64,000 bases of DNA from Gammaproteobacteria bacterium. GTDB lineage: Bacteria; Pseudomonadota; Gammaproteobacteria; Pseudomonadales; Cellvibrionaceae. The notes below the pieces were generated by a model. That model saw only the letters and a list, made by a program, of their open reading frames with translations, was not told where the DNA came from and searched no databases. The stretch spans positions 62,001 through 126,000 of the forward strand of contig JAGKWO010000017.1 in NCBI GenBank assembly GCA_021151835.1. Reading direction: 5' to 3'. Position 1 is the first letter of the stretch. Every line of letters begins with the position of its first letter. The position numbers and the translations under genes were made by a program. Shown piece after piece: positions 17,150-26,016 of the stretch.

Positions 17150-17867
17150 CGTTATGAAAGCGCTAGTTGTTGAAGATTCCCGTATCGCGCGTGAAGGCTT
17201 GGTGCGCATGTTGAAAAACTATCCCGAGCTGAACGTTATCGGCGAAGCCGATCATCCTGCAAGTGCATTATTGTTAATTGAGCAAACACGGCCCGATGTC
17301 ATTTTTCTGGATATCCATATGCCCGGCGAAACCGGTTTTGATTTGTTGGAAAAACTGGATTACCGCCCGCGAATTATTTTCACCACTGCTTATTCTGAAT
17401 ACGCCATCAAATCGTTCGATTACCACACTATTGATTATCTACTCAAGCCTATTAGCCATGAACGCCTGGACCAGGCTATCGCCAAATTACAGCTCGCCAC
17501 CGGGAAACAGGCAGCCGAATCCCGGGAACCATTGGAGATGAACCATAAGATTTTCATCAAAGACGGTGACCACTGCCACCTGGTTACCCTGGAGTCCATC
17601 CGTTACTTTGAAAGCTGCAAAAATCATGTGCGGATTTTTTTTGGTGATAAATCCACGTTTATCAAAAAGTCATTGAACCACATTGAAGAGCGCCTGCCCC
17701 GCAAATTTTTCTTCCGCGCTAACCGGCAATACATTGTTAACCTGCAAACCATTCGTTCAATTGATGAAGCTATTCACGATGGCTTTATCCTGACCCTGGA
17801 CAATGGTTATGAAATAGCAGTATCACGGCGGCAAGCGCTAGACCTTAAAAACTTGTTGAGCATTTAA
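17142..17867 (+). CDS. LytTR-family response regulator
   Basis: About 241 residues: an N-terminal receiver domain with phospho-acceptor D57 (FLDIHMPGETGFD) and a K in LLKPI, and a C-terminal LytTR DNA-binding domain (about 135-238, with FIKDGDHCHLV and FFRANRQYIVN motifs). It pairs with the LytS-type kinase whose gene it overlaps. A second ATG at 17154 (MKALVVEDS) is the more typical receiver start; the overlap start at 17142 suggests translational coupling. Targets are unknown; the nearby serine hydrolase operon itself, or the GH18 gene downstream, are possible. Confidence 0.92.
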   Translation: MNNVMKALVVEDSRIAREGLVRMLKNYPELNVIGEADHPASALLLIEQTRPDVIFLDIHMPGETGFDLLEKLDYRPRIIFTTAYSEYAIKSFDYHTIDYLLKPISHERLDQAIAKLQLATGKQAAESREPLEMNHKIFIKDGDHCHLVTLESIRYFESCKNHVRIFFGDKSTFIKKSLNHIEERLPRKFFFRANRQYIVNLQTIRSIDEAIHDGFILTLDNGYEIAVSRRQALDLKNLLSI

Positions 17868-18058
17868 TTAGAAGATTTATCACCCTTAATTTCCCATTCA
17901 CCGGTTAAAAAACGTAAAAGCAGTTTTTACCTTACATCAAGGGCGCTATATATCAACCACGCCGGAACAGATTGCCGTTATCAACCACATGACGTTATAA
18001 AAAACACGCGGCTGTTCCAACAATAATTATTAACAACAAGAAACTGTGGATTGAGAGA

Positions 18059-19135
18059 ATGAAAACAACAACCCCCTTGCTATTTTTATTAATTGGCACA
18101 TTAACCGCTTGTGGTGGTGGCGGAGGCGGCAACTCGAATAATATTCAGGGCAGCGCATCCACACCGCCATCCAGCTCAGCACAATCAACATCCAGTGCAG
18201 CTATCAGTTCTGCGCAAAGCAGTGTTATTTCATTATCAAGTTATTCTTCATCGACAGCGGAAGCCGCAACATTAAAAGTAGTAGGCTACACCCCCTCCTG
18301 GTCGACATCAGCTGCTGAAATCCAGTACAGCAAGTTAACCCATATCAATTACGCATTTGTATTACCTAATGCCGATGGCAGTTTGCAAAGCGTACCCGAG
18401 CCACAACTGTTACAAACTATTGTCAGCAACGCGCATGCAAATGGGGTCAAGGTGGTGGTATCTGTCGGTGGCTGGAATGATGGCGATGACAGTGCTTTTG
18501 TTGCCTTCGCTAAAACCGAAGAAGGAAGAAACCGCTTTACGCAAGAAGTTGTTGAGTTGGTAAATAGCTATCAATTGGATGGCATTGATATTGACTGGGA
18601 ATACCCGAATCCCGGCAGCGAGGCAGAAAATTTCCGTTTGCTGATGGCGCAACTCGCAGACGCGATGCACAGCGATAATAAATTACTAACCGCTGCAGTT
18701 ATCGCCTCCGGCAATACCGGTAATGGTGTTGTTGCTGAAGTTTTTAATTACGTCGATTTTCTGAACCTGATGGCCTATGACAAAAATAACGGTGACCATT
18801 CACCCTATTCTTACGCAGAAACGTCGATTGCCTACTGGTCTGCGCGCGGCTTGCCAAAACATAAACTGGTACTGGGTGTTCCATATTATGCGCGGCCAAG
18901 TTGGTCCGCTTACAAAACCAAAGTAGAACAGAATAGTGCCAACGCTTGCCGCGATACCGACGGCACGGATTATTGGAACGGTATTCCTACTATTCGCCAG
19001 AAAGCGCAACTCGCGCGCCATTATGGCGGCATTATGACCTGGGAATTATCGGAGGATACTCAAAGTACAGACTCGTTATTAACGGCGATGACAGAGGCAC
19101 TTTGGGACCAACCTGCAAGTTTTGTTTGCAACTAA
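18059..19135 (+). CDS. GH18 chitinase-like lipoprotein with poly-serine linker
   Basis: A 358-residue secreted glycoside hydrolase. A lipoprotein signal peptide ends in the lipobox LTAC (Cys18), followed by a glycine run, a Ser/Ala-rich linker (about 34-66, typical of Cellvibrio and Saccharophagus enzymes), and a GH18 catalytic domain (about 72-350). The signature DGIDIDWE is at 174-181, with E181 as general acid and D179 as partner; SVGGW at 135-139 is the second conserved strand. It should cleave chitin or related N-acetylglucosamine glycans at the cell surface. No carbohydrate-binding module is present. An endo-glucosaminidase activity cannot be excluded. The start has only a weak GAGAG immediately upstream. 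Confidence 0.93.
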   Translation: MKTTTPLLFLLIGTLTACGGGGGGNSNNIQGSASTPPSSSAQSTSSAAISSAQSSVISLSSYSSSTAEAATLKVVGYTPSWSTSAAEIQYSKLTHINYAFVLPNADGSLQSVPEPQLLQTIVSNAHANGVKVVVSVGGWNDGDDSAFVAFAKTEEGRNRFTQEVVELVNSYQLDGIDIDWEYPNPGSEAENFRLLMAQLADAMHSDNKLLTAAVIASGNTGNGVVAEVFNYVDFLNLMAYDKNNGDHSPYSYAETSIAYWSARGLPKHKLVLGVPYYARPSWSAYKTKVEQNSANACRDTDGTDYWNGIPTIRQKAQLARHYGGIMTWELSEDTQSTDSLLTAMTEALWDQPASFVCN

Positions 19136-19141
19136 CAGCAA

Positions 19142-19738
19142 TTATTTTGGCTTCTGGAAATACCAATACGCCCTGATTCCCAGAAGCCATAATAAAATGC
19201 TACCGAAAATCACTGCTTCAAAATAACTCGACCTTACCTGCATAAAAACGTGCAGCCATGCGAGTATGGCGATTAAATAAATGCTTTTGTGCAACCTGAT
19301 CCAGTTTTTCCCCAAACGGCGCATCATCGCCTTGGTTGATGTTATCCCTAAAACAATCAGCAATATCACCGCAGGAATAGTGACAAGGATGTAAGGCCGC
19401 TCAACCAGCTCTTTAGCAAAGCGAGTGAAATCCAGCCCTACAATAAATACCAGAAATGCCGTTACATGCAGCAGCGCATAAAACAAAGTGAACAACCCCA
19501 ACATACGGCGATGCACTTGCAACCAGCGAAAATGCATTCCACCAACCTGGATTAATCGCCGTAACGGTGTAACTGCCAGCGTGATAAATAAAAAATAAAT
19601 GGCCCATTCGCCGGTAAAAAGCACAATGGTTTTGGCGGGGTCTGCACCCAATTGATTGGTTAGGGTTTTATAAAGTATAAAAATCGCCGGAATTAACGCG
19701 AGAATAAAAATCAGAATTCTTCGCCAAAGAACAGGCAT
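19142..19738 (-). CDS. msrQ: MsrQ, haem membrane subunit of MsrPQ
   Basis: About 198 residues from ATG 19738, with six hydrophobic helices of the ferric-reductase-like transmembrane family. Histidines in the helices (LQVHRRMLG, LLHVTAF, LHKSIYL, AWLHVFM) supply the haem ligands. MsrQ (formerly YedZ) passes electrons from the quinone pool to the periplasmic MsrP. It lies 61 bases downstream of msrP on the same strand. The open frame continues to TTG 19765, but the ATG is the more likely start. It converges with the GH18 gene, leaving only 6 bases between stops. Confidence 0.94.
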   Translation of the reverse strand: MPVLWRRILIFILALIPAIFILYKTLTNQLGADPAKTIVLFTGEWAIYFLFITLAVTPLRRLIQVGGMHFRWLQVHRRMLGLFTLFYALLHVTAFLVFIVGLDFTRFAKELVERPYILVTIPAVILLIVLGITSTKAMMRRLGKNWIRLHKSIYLIAILAWLHVFMQVRSSYFEAVIFGSILLWLLGIRAYWYFQKPK

Positions 19739-19799
19739 AGCATTTATCCAGCAAATGAATGGCAACGGATATTATTTAAAATACCCGCATTGATTGATG

Positions 19800-20807
19800 T
19801 TAATAAAATTTACGCAAGTCCATATCTTTATAAAGATGCGCAACCTGATCAGCATAACCATTGAACATCTGTGTAGGAACAATGTTGGGCCGCAATAAAC
19901 CACTCGGCAAACGGCGCTCCTCGGCCTGGCTCCAACGCGGGTGACTAACCTTTGGATTTACATTGGCATAAAAACCGTATTCATCCGGTGCAATCATGCT
20001 CCAGGTAGTTTTGGGTTGCTGTTCAGTAAATTCGATTTTCACGATGGACTTAATATATTTAAACCCGTATTTCCACGGCACCACCAACCGCAAGGGCGCA
20101 CCATTTTGATTGGGCAACACTTTGCCATACAAACCTACAGCCAATAGTGTTAACGGATGCATGGCTTCATCCATACGCAAACCTTCCCGATAAGGCCAAT
20201 CAATGGTGCTGAACGAACTTTTTTGGCCAGGCATTTCCGCAGGGCGTTTTAACGTTGTGAACGATACAAATTTTGCATTGCCGGTTGGTTCAAAACGTTT
20301 AATTAAATCCGCTAACGGAAAGCCAACCCAGGGTACAACCATGGACCAGGCCTCCACACAACGCAGGCGATAGATACGCTCTTCCAGGCTTACACCTTTT
20401 AATAAATCTTCCAGCGTATAAGTGCCGGGCTTGGCGACCTCGCCGGCGATTTCCACAGACCATGGATGCGGTTTAAGTATATGGGACTTGGCTGCCGGAT
20501 CGGTTTTGTCATAACCGTATTCATAAAAATTGTTATAACCCGTTACATGTTCATAAGGTGTCAGGTTTTCGCTGATTTTTTCCTGATTGGTTTTGGCAGC
20601 AGCAATCTGTTGTTTTAACCAATCAGGCCCGGGCAAATCCTTATCAACAACCTGGCTGGGCGCCGCCAGCAAATCCGGAGCAGCAGCGATACCAACACCC
20701 AATGCGGCCGCACTCATGGTACCGCGCATAAATTCGCGGCGGGAATTATAAATGCTTTCCGGAGTTATTTCGGAGGAAGGAATATCGGAGGGACTTTTAA
20801 TCAACAT
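19800..20807 (-). CDS. msrP: MsrP, periplasmic methionine sulfoxide reductase (molybdopterin)
   Basis: A 335-residue molybdenum-cofactor enzyme. A twin-arginine signal (SRREFMRG, residues 22-29) sends the folded protein to the periplasm. The molybdenum-binding cysteine is C150 in RLRCVEAWSM, followed by the family's VPWVGFPL. MsrP (formerly YedY) reduces oxidised methionine in envelope proteins, with electrons from MsrQ, encoded next. ATG 20807 is chosen because GTGAGG precedes it; an in-frame start 24 bases upstream is less likely. There is no CpxR- or HprR-like site that I can identify. Confidence 0.96.
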   Translation of the reverse strand: MLIKSPSDIPSSEITPESIYNSRREFMRGTMSAAALGVGIAAAPDLLAAPSQVVDKDLPGPDWLKQQIAAAKTNQEKISENLTPYEHVTGYNNFYEYGYDKTDPAAKSHILKPHPWSVEIAGEVAKPGTYTLEDLLKGVSLEERIYRLRCVEAWSMVVPWVGFPLADLIKRFEPTGNAKFVSFTTLKRPAEMPGQKSSFSTIDWPYREGLRMDEAMHPLTLLAVGLYGKVLPNQNGAPLRLVVPWKYGFKYIKSIVKIEFTEQQPKTTWSMIAPDEYGFYANVNPKVSHPRWSQAEERRLPSGLLRPNIVPTQMFNGYADQVAHLYKDMDLRKFY

Positions 20808-20863
20808 GGCGACCTCACTGTAAGTTGGCAAGATGAGTTATAGACTCAGCCCGATGAAATTTG

Positions 20864-21718
20864 TTACTGCCGCGTAAAAATAAAATTTCGTCCCTGTTTT
20901 TCACAAACATAATATCTATCGCCTAATGGACTGCAATCACCTGCTATTAACCCTTGCGGCATTACAGTCGATTCGCTGACACCCATACTGGCTTTATCTT
21001 TTTTCAGGAAGCTATACATAGTTTCAAAGCGCTGCGCAAAGTCCAGCCCCTTACTCTTGATATCCTGATAAAGATAGGTAAATTTTCCAAAAGTCATAGT
21101 GACCCCGCACAAACCTATCTCACACATTTTGACAATATATTGCTGGTAAGCACGCGTTAAATACTGATTGGCTGCACCATCTTTATAAACAGGCAAATCC
21201 ATTTTATTTTCAGCCGTCAATGCCGATTTTGTGAGCCGCTGATTTGATTTATTACCAACCAGTGTGAAAACACCATTACTGCACTGCAACTGTTTGGAAA
21301 TCAACTCGCAACCAAAAATATTGTCGACTATTGGAGCAGCACGGTGAATAGCCGCTATCGGTTCCGCTCTTGCTATTTGAACGGTTGGTTTTTGAGTAAT
21401 GGCAGGCGTGGCTTTTGTTGTTACGCTGGTTTCCATAACCGCCAATCTGGTTTCTGCTGCTACCGGAGGCTTTTTTATTGGCAAGGGCAACTTGATACCA
21501 TTGCGCTCAGCTGGCCGTTTTAGCAGCGATGCTTGCACTTGCTCATTGTTTTTTTTGAATTGATTAAACGAGGGTAAATTTTTAGTTTGCGCTTTTGCCT
21601 GGAGCTGGCAATAAACTTGTTCGTAGTAAGTCTCCGCTAGGGCGAAGCAGAATTGGCCAGCAAATGCTGGCTTCATCAACAGAAAAAGCACGAATCCTAC
21701 CCAGGCATTATGTTTCAT
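20864..21718 (-). CDS. Secreted hypothetical protein, 284 residues
   Basis: A protein with a signal peptide (cleavage after AFA near residue 20), a basic low-complexity middle (about 60-130, rich in Ala, Pro, Lys and Thr) and a C-terminal domain with several cysteines (FGCELI, LQCSNG, KMCEIGLCG, GDCSPLG, YVCEKQG) that probably form disulfides in the periplasm. I do not recognise the family. The gene lies 12 bases downstream of the ParD-like antitoxin gene on the same strand, in the position where a toxin gene is often found, but the signal peptide argues against a cytoplasmic ParE toxin. Confidence 0.75.
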   Translation of the reverse strand: MKHNAWVGFVLFLLMKPAFAGQFCFALAETYYEQVYCQLQAKAQTKNLPSFNQFKKNNEQVQASLLKRPAERNGIKLPLPIKKPPVAAETRLAVMETSVTTKATPAITQKPTVQIARAEPIAAIHRAAPIVDNIFGCELISKQLQCSNGVFTLVGNKSNQRLTKSALTAENKMDLPVYKDGAANQYLTRAYQQYIVKMCEIGLCGVTMTFGKFTYLYQDIKSKGLDFAQRFETMYSFLKKDKASMGVSESTVMPQGLIAGDCSPLGDRYYVCEKQGRNFIFTRQ

Positions 21719-21730
21719 GATGAGTCGATA

Positions 21731-21973
21731 TCATTGACCAGCATCCAAGTCGAGGAGGAGTTTATCAATAGAGAAATCATCGACAAATTCACCTCTCGAA
21801 GCCTGCTCAGCGCCTTGTAGCAAATGCATTTTTAAATGCTCAAGTTTTATATTTTTTTCTTGAAGCAAGATTAATGCTTCCGTAACGACGTCATCAATTG
21901 AGCCATAAATACCAGACGACAAGGCATTTTTAATAATCAATAGACTTTCGCCATCAAGATTTACATTGATCAT
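21731..21973 (-). CDS. ParD-like antitoxin without adjacent toxin
   Basis: An 80-residue protein whose N-terminal part (INVNLDGESLLIIKNALSSG, then SIDDVVTEALILLQE) fits the ParD/CC2985 ribbon-helix-helix antitoxin family; the C-terminal tail is acidic, as in toxin-binding tails. GGAAG lies upstream of the ATG. The gene is 16 bases after rlmKL and 12 bases before a secreted protein gene; no ParE or RelE frame is seen on either side. It may be an orphan antitoxin that protects against a toxin encoded elsewhere, or a repurposed DNA-binding regulator. Confidence 0.75.
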   Translation of the reverse strand: MINVNLDGESLLIIKNALSSGIYGSIDDVVTEALILLQEKNIKLEHLKMHLLQGAEQASRGEFVDDFSIDKLLLDLDAGQ

Positions 21974-21989
21974 AACAAGCTTCCATTTA

Positions 21990-24245
21990 TTAATGCGTAA
22001 TCAACCAGCACTGATGAATCTTGGGATTGCGCTTGAAGTCCTCATCAATAGTGCGCCCGCTGATATCGTGTATCGTATAAGCATTTAGCGCGTCGCTATC
22101 CAATTTAAAACTGCGCAAGTTATTGGAAAAAATCAGGGTTCCGCCCTCCGCCAGTGAACGCATGGCATTGTGAATCATACCTACATGGTCACGCTGTACA
22201 TCCAACACATCTTCCATGCGTTTGGAGTTGGAGAAGCTAGGGGGATCGAGCAGGATCAAATCATATTGTTGATCGTTTTCTTCCAGCCATTTCAAACAAT
22301 CCGCTTGCTCCAGGCGATTGCGTGATTCACTTAAACCATTCAACGCAAAATTTTTGCGCGCCCAGTTCAGGTAGGTATTGGACATATCCACACTTACGGT
22401 ATAACGCGCACCCGCCATAGCAGCATGCACGCTCGCCGTAGCGGTATAGCAGAACAGATTTAAAAAGCGTTTGTCTTTTGCCATTTCCGCAATCAGCAAA
22501 CGCACCGGGCGATGATCCAGGAACAAACCGGTATCCAGGTATTGCCACATATTGATATGCAATTTGGCCTGGCCTTCCTGCACGCTGAACAAATCGCCGG
22601 TTGGGCGCTCACTCAGTTTTTCGTATTGATTGCTGCCCTTGTTGCGACGGCGTTGTTTGTAACTGATATTGGCATCCGGGATATCCAGCGCGAACGGTAC
22701 CGCCTGTTCGATTTCCGCAAAACGTGCGGCTGCACGCTCTTCATCGACGGATTTCGGCGCTGCATATTCCTGTACATGGGCGTACAACTGTGGGGCACGA
22801 TTAGGCTGGGTTTGGCCGCGGTAAATATCAATTGCCGCAGAATATTCCGGCATATCCGCATCGTATAAACGATAACAACTGATGTCGTTTTTCTTCGCCC
22901 ATTTTTCCAGTTGCTTAAGGTTTTTTTGCAAACGGTTTACCAACATCTGCGCGCCGTTACTTAATGCGGCTTCGCGCTCTTTTTTATGTTCGATTTTTAC
23001 TTTTTGCTCAGCGGCGTTGCGCTCTTCATCGTTTTTACTAAAGCGCGCATCCTGCTCAACACGGCTTTGCACAAACGCTTCGCTGCTGATAGTGAACATC
23101 AATAATTCACTGGCGATAGTGCCGTTAAAAAATTTATATTTTTTATCCGCACGCAAACCCATTTGCTTGCCCAGTTCCGGATTGCCGGTAAACACACCAG
23201 CGCGCCACCCCTGGAATTCATTGCGCAAACGTTCACCCATATGGGCATACAATAATTTCAGCGATTCAATTTCCCCCAGGCGCTCGCCGTACGGCGGATT
23301 GCTAATCACCAAACCGAAATCCATGGCTTTATGCGTGGGCTTTACGAAGTCTTTTAATTCTTTGCGACTCACTCGCAACCAATGATCCAGTTCTGCACTA
23401 ACAATATTTTCTTCTGCCGCGCGAATTACTTTTACATCAGCATCGTAGCCGCGTATCTCGGGTAAATTTTCTTGTGCCAAGCCCGCTTTTTTGCGAACGA
23501 AGGCTTCTTCGCGCAATTCCAGCCAAATATCGTTGCGATGGTTTAACCAGCGCTCAAAACCAAAACTGCCACGCAATAAACCCGGCGCAATATCGGCGGC
23601 AATCAATGCTGCTTCAACCAGAATCGTGCCCGATCCACACATCGGATCCAGCAATGCACCGCCTTGCGCGGCAATGTCGGGCCAGCCGGCACGAATCAGA
23701 ATTCCTGCGGCCAGATTCTCCTTCATCGGCGCACTACCCTGTTTTACGCGATAACCACGGCGATGCAGGCTATCGCCCGACAAATCAATACTGACAATTG
23801 CTTTATTTTTGGCGAGCCGAACATTCACACGCAAGTCAGGATCACGCTTGGCGACAGACGGGCGCTCGCCGCTAAAGTCGCGCAGGCAATCTACAATCGC
23901 ATCCTTTACCTTCAGGGCACCGAATTGGGTATTGCGGATGGTGTCGTTGGTGCCGATAAAATCCACCAGCAAGCTGCCGCTTGGACTCAGGTGTTCCTCC
24001 CAGCGAATTTCACGCACGCCATCGTAAAGCGCCTCCTGGGATTCGGCCTCAAAACTGGCCAGTGGCAGCAGGATTTTGTTAGCCAGCCGCGACCACAGGC
24101 AAGCGCGATAAGCCATTGTTATATCGCCGGAAAAATAAACACCGGCCACCGTTTCGCGAATATCATCGCCTCCCAACTGCTGGAGTTCGGTATTAAGCAG
24201 GCCTTCAAGCCCTTTTGGACAAGTCGCAAAGTATTGATGAATCAT
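21990..24245 (-). CDS. rlmL: 23S rRNA methyltransferase RlmKL (bifunctional)
   Basis: A fused enzyme of about 751 residues. A THUMP domain (about 45-155) precedes the RlmL methyltransferase (about 165-380, DPMCGSGT and NPPYGE), which makes m2G2445 of 23S rRNA. The C-terminal RlmK methyltransferase (about 520-740, FLNLFCYTATASVHAA and LILLDPPSF) makes m7G2069. ATG 24245 (MIHQYFATCPKGLE) is preferred because family proteins begin there; an upstream ATG at 24269 is also in frame. The Pseudomonas order rlmL-rmf-pyrD is preserved, with a damaged rmf. Confidence 0.96.
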   Translation of the reverse strand: MIHQYFATCPKGLEGLLNTELQQLGGDDIRETVAGVYFSGDITMAYRACLWSRLANKILLPLASFEAESQEALYDGVREIRWEEHLSPSGSLLVDFIGTNDTIRNTQFGALKVKDAIVDCLRDFSGERPSVAKRDPDLRVNVRLAKNKAIVSIDLSGDSLHRRGYRVKQGSAPMKENLAAGILIRAGWPDIAAQGGALLDPMCGSGTILVEAALIAADIAPGLLRGSFGFERWLNHRNDIWLELREEAFVRKKAGLAQENLPEIRGYDADVKVIRAAEENIVSAELDHWLRVSRKELKDFVKPTHKAMDFGLVISNPPYGERLGEIESLKLLYAHMGERLRNEFQGWRAGVFTGNPELGKQMGLRADKKYKFFNGTIASELLMFTISSEAFVQSRVEQDARFSKNDEERNAAEQKVKIEHKKEREAALSNGAQMLVNRLQKNLKQLEKWAKKNDISCYRLYDADMPEYSAAIDIYRGQTQPNRAPQLYAHVQEYAAPKSVDEERAAARFAEIEQAVPFALDIPDANISYKQRRRNKGSNQYEKLSERPTGDLFSVQEGQAKLHINMWQYLDTGLFLDHRPVRLLIAEMAKDKRFLNLFCYTATASVHAAMAGARYTVSVDMSNTYLNWARKNFALNGLSESRNRLEQADCLKWLEENDQQYDLILLDPPSFSNSKRMEDVLDVQRDHVGMIHNAMRSLAEGGTLIFSNNLRSFKLDSDALNAYTIHDISGRTIDEDFKRNPKIHQCWLITH

Positions 24246-24495
24246 TTGTATTCCAGAGTGAACTTTCATGAATGGCGCCTGACTAAACCAAGGTGACGTT
24301 CATAATATTGTCAAATAAAACGGCTAGGCCGATATGCCATATAGAATGGCTTGGGTATAAGAATTTAATCGTTCACGGCACCGGTTAAATCTGGTGTACT
24401 CCCAAAACCTGTCCCCGAAGAGAAGGAGGTGCAACACCCAAAACCATCGCAAGACCGCTTCAACGATAATCCACAAACTAGAGGTGCAATAACTG
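24246..24495. other. Upstream region of the rmf remnant and rlmKL
   Basis: About 250 bases separating the divergent rlmKL and rmf remnant. TTGTCA (24308-24313) is a possible -35 element without a good -10. GAGGTGCAA occurs twice (24426-24434 and 24481-24489); the second is the ribosome binding site of the rmf remnant, and the first, within AAGGAGGTG, has no ATG behind it. Confidence 0.4.
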
Positions 24496-24699
24496 ATGAA
24501 ACGTCAAAAACGTGACCAAACAGAACGCGCATTTGTTAAAGGGTATTTTTTTACATCATCATTATTGAATGAAATAAGCCCGCTAATGCGGGCCTCGTCA
24601 TTTCTGCATCACCAATACGAATGCTGGTTCAGATACCTTTTTGATAACTGGCAACACCTTGGGCGGCCGCTTGAATCAATGCCGGGCCTTCGTAGATAA
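24496..24699 (+). pseudogene. rmf: Truncated ribosome modulation factor gene (rmf remnant)
   Basis: The first 17 codons (24496-24546) read MKRQKRDQTERAFVKGY, an unmistakable RMF N-terminus, with a good leader and GAGGTG upstream. RMF normally continues with a Q.G..GKSR..CPF segment and totals 55-70 residues; here the sequence after Tyr17 is unrelated (FFTSSLLNE and on), runs through the pyrD terminator hairpin and ends at 24699 inside the 3' end of pyrD. No other frame restores the missing part. Position between rlmKL and pyrD matches rmf in Pseudomonas, so this is the native locus with an internal deletion. RMF dimerises 70S ribosomes into inactive 100S particles; that function is probably lost unless a second copy exists. 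Confidence 0.75.
24576..24595 (-). terminator. pyrD terminator hairpin
   Basis: On the minus strand GCCCGC, loop ATTA, GCGGGC (core 24578-24593) is followed by TTATTTC. It lies 33 bases after the pyrD stop codon and overlaps the tail of the rmf remnant on the other strand. Confidence 0.7.
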
Positions 24700-25657
24700 A
24701 GCCGCTATAAACCTGTACCAGGCTGGCACCCGCGCGGATTTTATCAGCGGCACTGGCCGCATCAAAAATACCGCCCACACCGATAATGGGTAATTTCCCG
24801 CCCAGGCAACTGTTAAGGGTGCGAATTACCCAGGTACTTTTATCGCGTACCGGTAAGCCACTCAGGCCACCAGCCTCACCGCCGTTTTCATATTCCTCGA
24901 CACAGGCGCGACTGATAGTGGTGTTGGTGGCGATAACGCCGTCCATCCCTTCTTGAATCAATATACCGGCAACCTGGGCTATTTCACTTTCATCCATATC
25001 CGGCGCAATTTTCACCAGCAGCGGTACCTGCTTGCCAGTCGCCTGTTGCAATAAGCCCTGCTCTTTTTTGAGCGGCGCTAACAGTTGCGACAGGGAATCA
25101 CCAAACTGCAAATTACGCAGGCCAGGGGTGTTGGGAGAGGAAATATTTACGGTGATGTAATCCGCGTGTTCATAGACTTTACGCAAGCAGATCAAGTAAT
25201 CATCGACGGCATTTTCCACCGGTGTCGTGGCGTTCTTGCCGATATTAATACCCAGAACACCGTTGTAGCGGCGCTTCTTAACCTGCGCAACCAGATGATC
25301 CACGCCCTTATTGTTGAATCCCATGCGATTGATAATGCCCTGGGCTTCAGGGATACGAAACAAACGCGGTTGCGGATTACCCGGCTGCGGGCGTGGAGTG
25401 ATGGTTCCTATCTCGACAAAACCAAACCCCAATACCCCGAGCGCGTTGAAATAATCGCCATTTTTATCCAGGCCAGCGGCAAGCCCCACCGGGTTATCAA
25501 AGGTCAGGCCCCAGAGATTGACCGGATTGCTGGGAACCGGCTTGGTAAGCAGCCCCAGCAGATGCAAGCGCTCGGCAGCACCCAGCATATCCAGGCTCAG
25601 TTCATGGGAAGTTTCAGCATCCAGGCGGAATAATAAATCGCGAATATGGTGATACAT
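24629..25657 (-). CDS. pyrD: Dihydroorotate dehydrogenase, quinone-linked (class 2)
   Basis: A 342-residue membrane-associated enzyme that oxidises dihydroorotate to orotate, the fourth step of pyrimidine synthesis, passing electrons to ubiquinone. The N-terminal helix (MYHHIRDLLFRLDAETSHEL) is the class 2 membrane and quinone-binding extension. FMN-binding and active-site motifs are visible: GLAAGLDKNG, GFGFVEIGTITP, INRMGFNNKG, and VNISSPNTPGL, which holds the catalytic serine of this class. The length is typical. The 73-residue DUF2835 gene lies upstream on the same strand, and a terminator follows the stop. Confidence 0.97.
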   Translation of the reverse strand: MYHHIRDLLFRLDAETSHELSLDMLGAAERLHLLGLLTKPVPSNPVNLWGLTFDNPVGLAAGLDKNGDYFNALGVLGFGFVEIGTITPRPQPGNPQPRLFRIPEAQGIINRMGFNNKGVDHLVAQVKKRRYNGVLGINIGKNATTPVENAVDDYLICLRKVYEHADYITVNISSPNTPGLRNLQFGDSLSQLLAPLKKEQGLLQQATGKQVPLLVKIAPDMDESEIAQVAGILIQEGMDGVIATNTTISRACVEEYENGGEAGGLSGLPVRDKSTWVIRTLNSCLGGKLPIIGVGGIFDAASAADKIRAGASLVQVYSGFIYEGPALIQAAAQGVASYQKGI

Positions 25658-25730
25658 GGAGGGCCCTTGCGGTCAGTCATAACGATCAAAAAATTTCAGG
25701 GCGCAAGTTTACTGGATTAGCGCCCTCAAA

Positions 25731-25952
25731 TCACCCCAAACGTTTAATGGTTTTAAAGCGATTGTCCTCATCAAATTCAATTTCAAAGGTTCCGCGCACG
25801 CCGGTATGCAATACAAACGGCCGCAGTATTCCAGCGGGAAAGCGAATGCTGCGACCATCAATGCTGTGTGCAAAAACTGTTTTCACATTGCCCTCATATA
25901 ATCGCTGGAACTCGTCAGCGGAAATCGCGATATTTACAATAATGCTTTTCAA
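25731..25952 (-). CDS. DUF2835 family protein
   Basis: A 73-residue protein matching the small DUF2835 family of gammaproteobacteria (patterns ISADEFQRLYEGNVKTV, DGRSIRFPAGILRPFV and F.IEFDEDNRF.ti.rL). It is probably a compact beta-sheet domain in the cytoplasm. The family has no established function that I know. It is encoded 73 bases upstream of pyrD and 64 bases downstream of the chemoreceptor gene, all on the minus strand; nothing shows that they act together. Confidence 0.85.
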   Translation of the reverse strand: MKSIIVNIAISADEFQRLYEGNVKTVFAHSIDGRSIRFPAGILRPFVLHTGVRGTFEIEFDEDNRFKTIKRLG

Positions 25953-26016
25953 AATTCACCTGGTATCTATTTGCATAGCTTGCATCTTAAATAGCTTGTA
26001 TCGAATTCGCAGTGGC

